64,000 bases of DNA, from assembly GCA_013054445.1 (NCBI GenBank), contig JAAMPI010000080.1, positions 1 through 64,000 on the forward strand. Direction: 5' to 3'. This DNA comes from Cudoniella acicularis. Lineage: Eukaryota > Ascomycota > Leotiomycetes > Helotiales > Helotiaceae. This document shows, one piece after another, positions 23,976 through 34,151 of this stretch (position 1 is its first letter; the number at the start of each line of letters is the position of its first letter). The translations under genes were made by a program, and so were the position numbers. The notes under the pieces were generated by a model. The model saw only the letters and a program-made list of their open reading frames with translations. It was not told the origin of the DNA and did not search any database.

Positions 23976-25101
23976 TCACAAGAGCACTACGATTTTCTTA
24001 GCAGAACCCCCCCTGTTCAATCTATCCAGCCCTTTCTGTAAATTGTCAAGGCCCTTTCCAATTATTTCTGCGTCTGGAGCTGGTTTGAATTGACCACTCT
24101 CGAGAGCCGCCGGCAGGAAATCCTTGTATATAGTCTTGCCAGCCTCCGTGGAAGGGACGAAAGAGCCATAAACTGGAGCAAGATTAACGCCTCTCTATCA
24201 TCGTTCAACAGCAGAGTAAAACTAACCTCGGGTAACTGTTACACCAACTGGGGGATGAGGAGGTGGCGGTTTTACGGTCGTGATGATTTGGTTGCCTTGT
24301 TGAGCAAGAACTTCCGTAATCTTTAATGTGGTGTCAGGATTTCCGATTGCTAGAACCAAGTAAGTCAGTCAACGAAGGCGAAGCAAGATATGGGCCCAAA
24401 CCATCTAAAGCGCCTACTACATCCTCCTTCTCTAACTCCGCTTTCAAATCAGCAAAAACGGTCGGACTGCCACAATCAAAGACCGCTTTTGCGCCCAGCT
24501 TCTTGCAATACTCGAAGTTCTTCGCTGAGGCCGTAGTCACAACATCAAGTCCTGAAGCAACCACAAGTTGAATAGCGCTTGAACCTACACTTGAACTTCC
24601 GCCCCAAATAAGAATATTCTTTCCGATTTTCCGAGGGTTATGAGATGGGAGTGGCAGGCCCAGGTGTTCGCTCTGGTATAAAGATTCTGCAACAGTCGAA
24701 ACAGCCAAAGGAATAACACACGCATCCCGATACTCCATCCCCTCGGGAATAGGACAAGCAGCCCTCACATCTACAATGACGTACCGCTGAAACTCTGCAT
24801 GCTTGTTCTCACTAGTCTTCAGACTCAGTGCGTGGGCGAGAATTCTCTGCCCTGTATGGAATCCAGCAGTGACGCCTTGGCTGATTTCGACTACTTCGCC
24901 TGCGAGATCGTTGCCAAGGATGACCGGGTAGGTGTTGATAAACATGCCCATAGCTTGGCGGAGGATATCTATGGGGTTTATCGCCAATGCGTGGTTTTTT
25001 ATGAGGAGTTCTCCTGGGCCGGGAGAGGGCGTTTCCAATGGTCCGACACGGAGAGGTTAACGGATGGCGTCGAGGAACGCTGCTTCGTTTGAATGTGACA
25101 T
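23976..25101 (-). pseudogene. Medium-chain reductase (zinc-type ADH/enoyl reductase-like), damaged
   Basis: Family: medium-chain dehydrogenase/reductase, NADPH-dependent; similar fungal proteins act as stand-alone reductases or trans-enoyl reductases. Seen: GroES-like half (ETPSPGPGELLIKNHALAINPID, ILGNDLAGEVVE), Rossmann motif (ILIWGGSSSVGSSAIQLV), and C-terminal part in a second exon (YGSFVPSTEAGKTIYKDF). The last intron is ~24232-24179 by my reading. Two lesions: codon 15 after the ATG at 25101 is TAA (25059-25057) where a residue between DAIR and PLRVGP is expected, and the frame slips by one base near 24345, between SLTDLL and AIGNPDTTLKI. No in-frame Met lies close after the stop, so a shorter functional start is unlikely. 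The TAA is a base change, not a homopolymer indel, so decay is the simplest reading. Confidence 0.7.
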
Positions 25102-25822
25102 TTTCAAGAGGTGGGCGGTAGATTTAGGCTGTATTCGAAGTTCTCGTTGAGTTTTTTTTTTTTAGAGGTATTTGATTGATGTGGTGAGAACTCCTCGTGG
25201 TGCTGGTCGCGGATAGACAAGAGGTAAATACCAAAGCTCACTTAATAAAATTGATTTGGATCTCTCTACCAAACAGAGGTATAGTCATGTTCATGGGATT
25301 TCTGTATTGACCAATTCTGGTGACATCACCTAGTGTCGGAAACCACGTCCCATAAGTTTCCTAATTAGGCAATCCTAAATCCGAGTACAGGCCGTCCGAA
25401 CCCGAACTGACAACATCAATAGAAATAATTTTATGTCGGAGATTGCGAAGGCAGAGAAAATTCCCAAAGGAGAAATCAATAGGGCCGTAAGAATTACCTT
25501 AAATCCGTCTGAGACCTTGGATTATATTGCTCTGGGAAGAGAAAATCCTGTCAACCATGAGTTCCTGGCCTAGTCATGACGAGGCTTATATACGGGAAAG
25601 CCGTGGAATAAAATAGACAGAGACTTTAACCGCATATTTCATTCATAGGATAAGCTCCCTCGGCTTACTCTATGTAATCACAATTGCGGTGAACCATCGA
25701 ATAATTGTGACTTGGAACCCGAGGCGTTGTCTGGTACGCAGTTTCGCACAGCAATGTATTTTTGAACCCGGGAGGCTTCTAACATGATGTGAAGGAAGAT
25801 ATTTGTTATCCCTTTGGAATTT
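25102..25822. other. Intergenic
   Basis: About 720 bases between the start of the reductase and the 3' end of the Zn2Cys6 gene, both on the minus strand. A run of 13 T lies near 25155. Nothing else is supported. Confidence 0.5.
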
Positions 25823-28616
25823 CTAAGTAGAATTCCATTCGGATGGAACGTTCTTAGTGACATCTCGCCCTGAAAGACATTGATCGACGAGTTCCTACAC
25901 GAGGTCAGTTGGGAAAAACAAGCCATTTGGAATAATCTAAAATCCACTCACCCAGTCAAAGTTAGATTCGCTGAAAATGGTATCCAGGTAGTCCGCGGAA
26001 CGGTATTCTGTTGATGCCCCGTCTCCCGGGTTCGGGCTTTGGTCGATATTGTAATTGTGCAAATTCCACATTGCGTCTTCTGGAGGTGCCGAATCCATTG
26101 ATGGCATGTCTATGGTGGGCTGCATAGTGACAGAACCACTAAGGACCCTATTGATCGTCACGCCTGGAACCTCTGGTCGTTGCACCTTTTTAAGCATTGT
26201 TGCGAGAACATTCGCAGCACGACGTGCATCTCGAGATACACCCCTTCTCGATTCCCATATGTCGTGAGAAAGCTTCACTGCGTCATAATTCTCGGCTTGA
26301 GTCTTCACTTCTTCTGGAGAAGCTAGCTTGCCGCGAGACTCGTAAAGGTCGAGGCAAATAATCATAACCGCCAAGAGAAAATCGTATAAAATGAGACTTG
26401 ATGGCATCCAGCGATCCTTGAAGAGCCGACCTCCGGGCTGGCATGTAAAATGTACTTCTGCTTGATGATTCAATATTAACCGTGCAGAATCCGTGCAGCT
26501 TTTCCGCGAGTAGTTGTATGCTGGATTTCCTCTCTCAAAACTGAGATACTTTCTGTGCAGAACGCAAACACTCTTCAGATATAGAAGATTGAGATTCAAT
26601 CGATGTAGTATCACATGAGCCTCATCCATGAAAGATGAGCTCAGAGGTCTTATTCGGAGGCTTGCTGGAATACCGAGTTTGGCCTCACGAAGCTCGGCAT
26701 CAAGTTTCATAGTCTCCACATAAGAAGGTTCCTTCAGGGAAAGGGCGTGCCGAGTTACACGTCTTAATATTTTTGCCAGTCTGCTTTTCTCGCAATAGTA
26801 TAGCATTGGCGTTGGGTCAGATATTGGCCGGGAAGGTGGTAGTACCTTGCAGCCCTCATCGAAATCCGCGTCAAACAGATTGCTTGGTGGATCAGCGTCG
26901 CGTTCCTCCTCTTGTATTGTTGGCGGAAGCCCAACCTGGAATGACAAAAGCAGATCCAACGTCTCAACAACGAAGAAAGTTCGTCTTCGCATCTCCCCTT
27001 CAAAAGGAGATATATTTGAAAGGTAGCGAGGATCTCGATGAAAACCCATCCTCATGGAGAGACGTGCGGCAATACCCATAATTAACCACGCATTGTTCTC
27101 TGAGTCATCTTTGCGCATGTGCTTACAGACTGCGAATAAGAGAAGTGCTTCAACCGAATAAGGTCTGGCTTTGTAGTATTTACCTGAAAACGAAAATTTT
27201 AGACTTAGCAATGTTCTAGAGAAGGATTCGGGTATACAGGAAATTTTGTGCGAATAGCAGAAGCGATTACTTCCTGACTTTCGGAATGGTAAGGGATTGA
27301 GACGAGCAGAAATCCAGGATTCTTCACACTTACCAGTCACAAGAGCTTGTCCAGACCTGACTAAGAACACATCGGCGTTGACAGAAGATCCTGTAATTTC
27401 ATCCCCAATAGCTTGCATTACCAGACATCCGATGTGCAATGCGGAAAATAGGATTGAAATCCACAGAAAAGAAACTGATAATGGGTCCTAAAATAAAACA
27501 TTAGAACACCCGAGTTAGCAGAGCTTCTTCAGAGAAATCTAAGAATGCCCAGTATTTACTAGATCGATTCACGAGCTGGAATATTTATAGCTAGTGAAAT
27601 GTGGGGAGGAAACAATATTCCGAATTTCAAGCTACTCACAAGCCAAAATGATTCGTACTTCATGGATGTCAGTGATTGAAACTGACAAGACTGGGTTGCA
27701 AGCATACTTCTCTTAGAAACTTGGCGGTATGAAGAATCGCTACATGAATTAGCATCAGGCAAACCAGAAGATAAAGCATGACGGACGATTTTGGTTATGT
27801 TTGCCATTGAAATATGCTGATAGAAGCTTGTCGACTGCAAATCTAGGTGGCAATGAATTGTAAACATCTGTCGTCGTGAGTGTTTGGGCTGTGTCGAGAA
27901 AAACATCAATCCCTTCGGGCAGAGTAGAGAGTGAATTTTCTTCGGCTTCCTCAGGGTCAGCATCAAGGATACCATGGATATCTCGTATCTGTCGCTGTCA
28001 ATAAGATCCAAACATGTCCATAATTTAGAGGCTAGAGATACCAACATTCTTGAGTACTGTTGTCCAATGAGTCGCTCCTAGGTAATTCGTTTCTGAGCCA
28101 TTTTTGTTGAGATGCTCAGCGCTGGACGAGGATGTCTCGGAGTTGTGTGCCGAGTCTAGAACTGGGGCGTTCATTGTATTCTGATCAAGCACAGTATTGC
28201 TAGGAGACGATAAGCCGTTTGGGGTATCCCCTTTGGCATTTTGCATCAGTCCAGTGACTATCTCTTCGAGCTTCTGCAATCGCAGCTGAGCTTCAGAGGC
28301 CCTGAAATCCCCTGATTTATCGTTCCTTTCATGCCCGCTTCGGACCGAGTTCGAATATGAGCATGAAGCAGCATCCGCATCTCCCCGTTTCGAACATGTC
28401 GTGCAAGGAAGCTGTCGGTCACATTTCAACCTTTTGATAATGAGTGCTTGAGAGTGAGTGTTTAGTGGTGAGGCAGACTGACTTTCGTGTTCGACAAGCC
28501 ACACAAGAAACAGCCTGGCGATTCCGCCTTGTGACCCTATTCTGGGATCCATTCGTAGTAGCAGTGTCATTTTTGGCTACTCGGAAAACAGTCTGATATT
28601 GTGAAAAAGCAGGCAT
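25823..28616 (-). CDS. Zn2Cys6 transcription factor with fungal-specific middle domain
   Basis: Probable pathway-specific regulator. Eight exons (28616-28483, 28430-28046, 27994-27787, 27739-27708, 27657-27640, 27487-27334, 27183-25952, 25894-25823) give 744 aa with all phases consistent. The binuclear zinc cluster is CVACRTRKLKCDRQLPCTTC ending in a sixth Cys at AASC, split by intron 1. A short coiled region follows (LRLQKLEEIVTGLM). The fungal transcription factor domain runs from LLSAYFNGKHNQ through PYSVEALLLFAVC and ARLSMRMGFHRDP to EGEMRRRTFF. Exon 5 is only 18 nt (YESFWL). Intron 6 (27333-27184) is 150 nt, stopless and in frame, so retention would go unnoticed. Two donors are weak (GTTGGT, GTCCGT). 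It is flanked by a damaged reductase and a broken GMC oxidoreductase, which may be its former targets. Confidence 0.85.
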
Positions 28617-28982
28617 TTTCACTCAAAGTCTTTCGAAGTTCATGCAGCGTAGTTTCTACCCTACCATGATAATCCCGCGTGGTATGAACAAAGTATGCGA
28701 CTTGGTGACTTCACAGGCCGAATACTGTAAAGCATGAAAAGCAATGCTGGCTATGATGAACAAACGTTGAAGGACGAATGCCATCTGACTAAGCACGCAT
28801 AGGCCCATTTTTAGTGACCCTAAATGTGCTTCTCCACCCCACCCACAACACCATTGAAAGCCATAGGCCATCCCAAACCGGAATTTCGAGCATAGGGCTG
28901 TAGGTATATTTTTAGCGAATATTTGTTCAATTTTGCAACTAGGAAACACTAGGGACGCGGCTTTACTGGCCCTATACATACT
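28617..28982. other. Intergenic
   Basis: About 365 bases between the Zn2Cys6 start (-) and the GMC oxidoreductase remnant (+). This would be a divergent promoter if both had been active. No motif is called. Confidence 0.4.
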
Positions 28983-30383
28983 GTGAGTATGCGCCACCCA
29001 ATCTTACTACCAAAGGCACTGTCATTGACAATGATGGCTAGACAGTTGCAAAGGAGTGGCCTTTGGGGCCTACTATCAAAAAAAGCATTTCTGGAAGCTG
29101 GAGCAGAAGAAATCTCAGATGCTAACAGTGGACAGCCGCTGGGGCTCGCTCGCTGGGTTGAAAAACTGGTGGAATGGAAGAATCCGGCAACCAGCAGGTA
29201 AATTCCACACTAGTTCTTGGAGAAGGACAACTAACTTTGCTTCCGCTCTTTAGGCTTATCATATGATTTGTCAAAAGTTCACGTAATGACCAGTGCATTG
29301 ATCCTTAAAGTGGTTCTTAAAAAAGAAGGCCATTCAGTGATAGCCAGGGGAGTTATCCTTGATGGAGGAAAAAAACTCATTACGAGGAAGGAGGTAATCG
29401 TTAGCTGTGGAGCCTTGAGGGCCTCCATGGTTTTAATACACTCAGGAATCGGGAATGCACATCGCAGCTGAAGTCTGCTGGCATCGACTCAATCATCGAC
29501 TCCCCTAATGTAGGACAGGATCTACATGATCGTGAATTTTGGTCTCAAATGAAAATAAGATAACAACCGTGTGCTTATACCATCCAGATCAATCCGTTAT
29601 GCTTCCCTGGACGATCAAACATGCCGGAAAGGGTTTTGCATTCGGTACCGACAAGTTCCCCGAATCAAACGGCAACCCAAATGAATGGTTATACACTGGA
29701 ACGGTCGATGCTCGAGATTTAAGAAATGCCCTGGAGAAAGACGGTCTTGACCCAAACAGCCACTCTTCTGTGGCATCACCACGTGCTCATTTCGAAATGA
29801 CCTGCAGTTATAAGGCTATTCCAATTCCTGGAACTGGGGAACTTCCCATGGAAGCATCATAACCATCGGCACATCGTGTTTTCTGCCTACTTCCGCGGCT
29901 CGATTCAAATATCATCATCTGACCCCGCTGCTGACCTGGTCATCGATCCAAACTACTTAGCAACGGAACATGACACATATACTCTCCGCTCTGCTATACG
30001 ATTTGCGATGAAAGCAACGAACACGCCTACTACGAAAGAGGAAACCGGTGATTAGACCCAGCTTCCCGGATTCCAACATAACAATTGAAAGCACAAACGA
30101 GGAGCTTGACTTACGGATCAGAACGCATGCAATTATGCGGTTCCACCCAGGGGGGGGGGGGCAACAGCGATGGGAATGGTTGTTAACTCGGAATGTCGAG
30201 TCAAAGGTATTAAGAACTTGCGAGTTGTTGATGCGAGCGTGTTGCCATTGCCGCTGGGTGCACACTATCAAGGTGAGAATGTATTCAGAGCGGAAGCTGT
30301 GGAAAACCTACTAAAGATATATTTTAGCACCTATACATGCGTTGGCTGAACAAGCGGCTGAATTAATCTCTGCTGCTACGTAA
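28983..30383 (+). pseudogene. GMC oxidoreductase remnant (glucose-methanol-choline family)
   Basis: Family: FAD-dependent alcohol oxidoreductases. Fragments lie in order on the plus strand but in different frames: ISDANSGQPLGLA (about 29118), an intron with TTTAG acceptor near 29252, then DLSKVHVMTSALILKVV and TRKEVIVSCGALRASMVLIHSGIG (29268-29460), a middle part (PWTIKHAGKGFAFGTDKFPE, 29600-29860), then PTSAARF and LATEHDTYTLRSAIRFAMK (about 29960-30020). The C-terminal His-containing block is near 30140. It is followed by SECRVKGIKNLRVVDASVLP (30190-30240) and a last exon ending AEQAAELISAAT-stop. I see no N-terminal FAD GxGxxG motif. A run of 12 G (30150-30161) interrupts the C-terminal active-site region. 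Several frame changes and stops make function impossible as read. Confidence 0.8.
30150..30161 (+). repeat. Homopolymer G12
   Basis: Twelve consecutive G inside the GMC oxidoreductase remnant, exactly where the conserved HPxGT-like active-site motif is expected. Its true length may be uncertain, or it may be an expanded slippage tract. Confidence 0.9.
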
Positions 30384-30836
30384 GCAACAAATATCATATA
30401 CAATAGGGAACGCTTCGGTTGAAGGATCCGAAGTGTATGATAGATACTCAAGTTGGGAGTATTTTTGCGGATAGGGGAGATTGGCACCAGTGCAATTGAA
30501 AGGTAAAATATGGCCAGCTTAGATTTGATGATTTTTCCAATTCATCTCTGTGGATATTCAGGGCCTTCGTGTTGCTGGCAGCTTTCTACACAATAGTGCC
30601 GCGTTGGCTCTTCACCTCGCCCTCTACTCTTACAATTCGTAAGCCATGTAGTAGCAGACTTAGAAGACTTTAAACCCCTTCTCTGCCTTGACACCAAAGG
30701 CTATTTTGCGATGTCTGAGTGCAGAGGCATGCCAATTTACCAGAATTCGACTCCGGCTAGTTATAGAGTAGAATTTTAGCTATGGCGGCAATATGGGAAA
30801 GGTCTTGGCGCTAACAATAATTTTGGTCCTTGGAAA
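30384..30836. other. Intergenic between two pseudogenes
   Basis: About 450 bases between the convergent GMC and helicase relics. Nothing recognisable. Confidence 0.45.
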
Positions 30837-33025
30837 TCAACCTGTTCCATCCTCAACGTTGGAAGAGAGCAGATCAATAATGTCTGGCTTTTTGGGGAGT
30901 GGAGTGGCACCCATTTGCGAGGGCTCGCTTTTTATTTTCCCTTTGACCTGCACTAGATTCATCTGATCATCAGGCTTCGCCCTGCTGGGTTCCTTGGCAT
31001 TGATTCGCTTTGAGGTACGTGAGATGTTTGACACCCCCAAACTCTCCCATTTTGCGTTTCATAGAACTTTAAGACCTCAGGATCCATCATCGTTTGCTTC
31101 CTTGAAAATCCCGTAACAGTGAACCCGTCCAGTTTAGTTACTCTCGATAGTCCGACATACAATTGACCCGACTCAAAAATATCCCTTGAAGATACTTCAG
31201 CAATCTCTAGGGTCATCCCCCGACTTTTATGAATGGACAAAAACCGGCCAAGCGTGAGAGGAATTTGCGTTCTTGAGACAAAGTACCTTTCCCACGACGG
31301 TCCTTTTGAGGAGTCTGAGGTAACAGGTGGTATGGTATGAGTTCTACCCGCGAACCGAACGAGCGGCCTCCAGAAGTCGTTCATACCATTAAACCGATTA
31401 AAACAAACGGTCTGCCACTCGCTCTGTTCTTTCATTTCGGGCCACCCCTCAGTATTAACGAAACCGACAACTTCACCCTGAGAACCATTCACCAAGCCAC
31501 CTTTGGGGTTCAAGTTAGACAGTAAAACGACTTTAGACCCAACTTTTAACGTGAGTTTAGTCTGGAATCGATGATCCTTTAAAGATTCTCTATGTTCCAC
31601 CAGCTTTCTTGCTATTTCGTAAGAACGTGGAGGATACTTGTCATCGTTATTAGAACCTCGTTTGATGCAAGTATCGTATGCATTCTAGCACTTTGGTGGC
31701 GGATCCATAGACGCTAGTTGATCTGCGTTGAACTTCCTGACTTGAGAAAGTCGAGACATGAGTCTTACAGCAAAATTGCCTCTGGGTAGTTGTTTTTTCC
31801 TTTCAAGGTCATGCCACTCGGCGTCGGTCAGAGCTACGCCGTTCCGTATTTTATTCAATATGTCCTGAAATCGGCCATCCTTTTGACGATGGATTTGTTC
31901 GAGTTTGACTTGTCGAAGTTCATGCTTTTCCCAAACGGGTGCTTTGAAAGCCCACATATCTCCCTCTTTGAATTTTATCAATATCTCGGGTAGAAGTTGA
32001 CATGATCTAGTAGTGCAAGTATATTCGCTTTGCTTCGTCATTGGCTCTCCACATTCTAGACAAAATTCGAAAGGCTTGACCGGGGGAAGTTGGTGGAACT
32101 CACCAACAAGGATGACTTGTATTCCACCGAAAGGGTTAGTATTCTCCAAGACGTGTCGCAACAAACAGTCCAACCTTTCCAAGAATTGGTTCTCGACCAT
32201 TGATACTTCTTCTATAATAAGCACTTTCAGTTCGAGAATCGCCTTTTCTGTGGTCGGTTTCACAAGTTTGAGAAGGTCGGCTATTGGCCTCTAAAAAGAA
32301 TCCGGGTTCCAGCCAGCAAAGCCATAGGTCGTCTTCCCATTGAGAGGTAATGTAGCAATTCCAGTCGGCGCGACGACCTGTACTTTAGGCAAATCGCCAC
32401 TCTTGGTTTTAAAGCGACTTTGCAAGCGGCGAATTATTTCTGTGAGGGTCACAGTCTCGTCACTTCCAGCGGCGCCTGTGAGAAATATATTGTGCCCCTT
32501 TAGTGCTAACTTTACTACGACCTCTTGTGCACTCGTAAGCTGGACAGCCTGGTCCTTCGCGGATTCTGGTAATTCGTCTATATTTTCTGATTGTGACTGA
32601 CTACTATCAAGTTGAGAGTCGCGAGCGTCCGATTTAAGCCTCTTTGGTGCTTTTTCTTCACCGTCTGAGCCAGTGAGATCGACGAATGGGAGAGATCGCT
32701 TTAGTGTGGGCGTTTCCATCTTGATCTCACCGGCTCTGCGCTCCGATCTAGAAGGGATGTCGTTAGGTGGAGTTGAGGTTGGAGTCCGATAAACATTATC
32801 GTGCACATCTGGCTTTGGTACTACAGGGCTGACAGATTCAGTAGGATTCTCTGGTCGATTCTAATCCTCCCACGCCTGCTCTGCCTGTTCAACGGTTTCG
32901 AAGCCCTTGTATTGATTTCCTGGAAAGCCTTGGATCTGCCCTTCGCAGTCCGCCTATGAAAAGAAGACACCCGTGCTCCTCCTGTGGAAGATAATGTACG
33001 CAGCTTTCCGTAGTTTCCTCCCCAT
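30837..33025 (-). pseudogene. PIF1-type DNA helicase with RNase H1-N/viroplasmin-like N-terminus, broken
   Basis: Reading down from an ATG at 33025: MGRKLRKAAYIIFHRRSTGV, then ADCEGQIQGFPGNQYKGFET, a fold seen at the N-terminus of RNase H1 and in viroplasmin-type domains. A disordered linker follows (PTLKRSLPFVDLTGSDGEE). The helicase then starts at LTSAQEVVVKLALKGHNIFL. Walker A reads GAAGSDET instead of GxxGSGKT, and Walker B reads VLIIEEVSMV. Later motifs are present: VGEFHQLPPV, QIHRQKD, LKVGSKVVLLSNLNPKGGL, and the C-terminal RecD-like block SIHKSRGMTLEIAEV with GQLYVGLSRVTKLDG. In-frame TAG stops lie at 32956-32954, 32863-32861, 32293-32291 and 31687-31685, and the frame changes near 31045. 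Stops plus a lost Walker A Lys show an inactive relic. I recognise the family as a group found in fungal genomes, often repeated; copy number here cannot be judged. Confidence 0.8.
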
Positions 33026-34151
33026 TTACGCCAATTTTCTCGTCATGATCTAGTGTCGATTTTGGAACACGTCGGATATCGCGCGGCATTGGATCAGTTT
33101 GTGTAGATTTCCAGGATTATCTGTATTTCAACGAAGAGGTTAGCACTAATGCCCTAGACTGGAAAGACGAACAAACGCACTGACCGACGGTGTAGTTATT
33201 TTATCCAAAAGCTTGTTCTAGAAGAAGATAATCCAGGCTTCGAGACGGAGTTGCAACAAACAATCAGCTCTAGCGTGACACGGAAGCACGAGTCCCTGAT
33301 GAGCATTCAGTCTTGCAGATTGGAAGACATTGGCCAATCAAACGAGAACAAAAGGTGGGGCACAGAGGCAAGGCTAATATTATGACGTGGAGATTCCGTC
33401 GTAATATTATTGCGAGCCAAAGGTGAGCTAGCACCGCGACAGCGGTGCACAGCTAAACCTCCACCTCCATTGGCCAAGCGCAGCGAAAAGGGCGGTCTGC
33501 CCCCTCTCCCCCCTCAGGAGAAAAAACCCTAAAACAAATATAATTACTTATATCAATATTATAAAATGTTTGAATATGTCACCCTACACAATAAATCCCG
33601 CTGTGGAACTCTTTGAGATTAAGGTTGGCCCCTCTCAATGTTTCTCCGTACTCCGCAAGTATCACTGCACTTGTGAGTCGAGTATAGACAGTACACTGCC
33701 GCGCGATCGGCATTCACTTATCTCCTTCTCGCTCCCAGGGTAGCAGGCATATCCCAATGGAGGCTTCGTGTTTTCTATCCCAAGGTTCCACCCCCCGTTA
33801 CTCGCTACTTCCTTCTCGCTTAATATAGGAGATCGCGTTACGAAAACAGAACCTTCTCTCAACATTATCGATGGAGCAGGTCACGAGTGGTGTTAAAGTT
33901 GCTGGTCAGTCAGTTTCGTATTGTTGACTCTTGGGTTTTATCGTTTCACAACTCATCGCTGAAAATCCAACCAAGTTTATTTACTATTACGCCAATTTCG
34001 CATTATTCATTATGTATGTCCAACGCCCGTGTCCATAGTTGTAAATCATCCGCCGGTCGCCGATTCGCCTCCTAGAAAACCACATAATCCACCACGTTTA
34101 ATCTCATCTACTCATCTATTTCGTCTCTTGGGGTTTCCCCATTTTCTCTCA
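33026..34151. other. Intergenic, AT-rich with an imperfect hairpin
   Basis: About 1.1 kb between the helicase relic and the pyruvate decarboxylase stop. An imperfect inverted repeat lies at 33375-33409, and a CTCCGTACTCCG word near 33644. No gene is supported. Confidence 0.5.
33375..33409. repeat. Inverted repeat, 13-bp arms, 9-nt loop
   Basis: TAATATTATGACG (33375-33387) pairs with CGTCGTAATATTA (33397-33409) with one mismatch around a 9-nt loop. It could be a trace of a small mobile element; nothing else supports that. Confidence 0.7.

Noticed and set aside
33375..33409. TAATATTAT words resembling the nick site of genomovirus-like circular DNA replicons
   Set aside because: They lie in the stem, not the loop, of the hairpin, and no replication-initiator or capsid gene is nearby. 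A chance AT-rich match is more likely.
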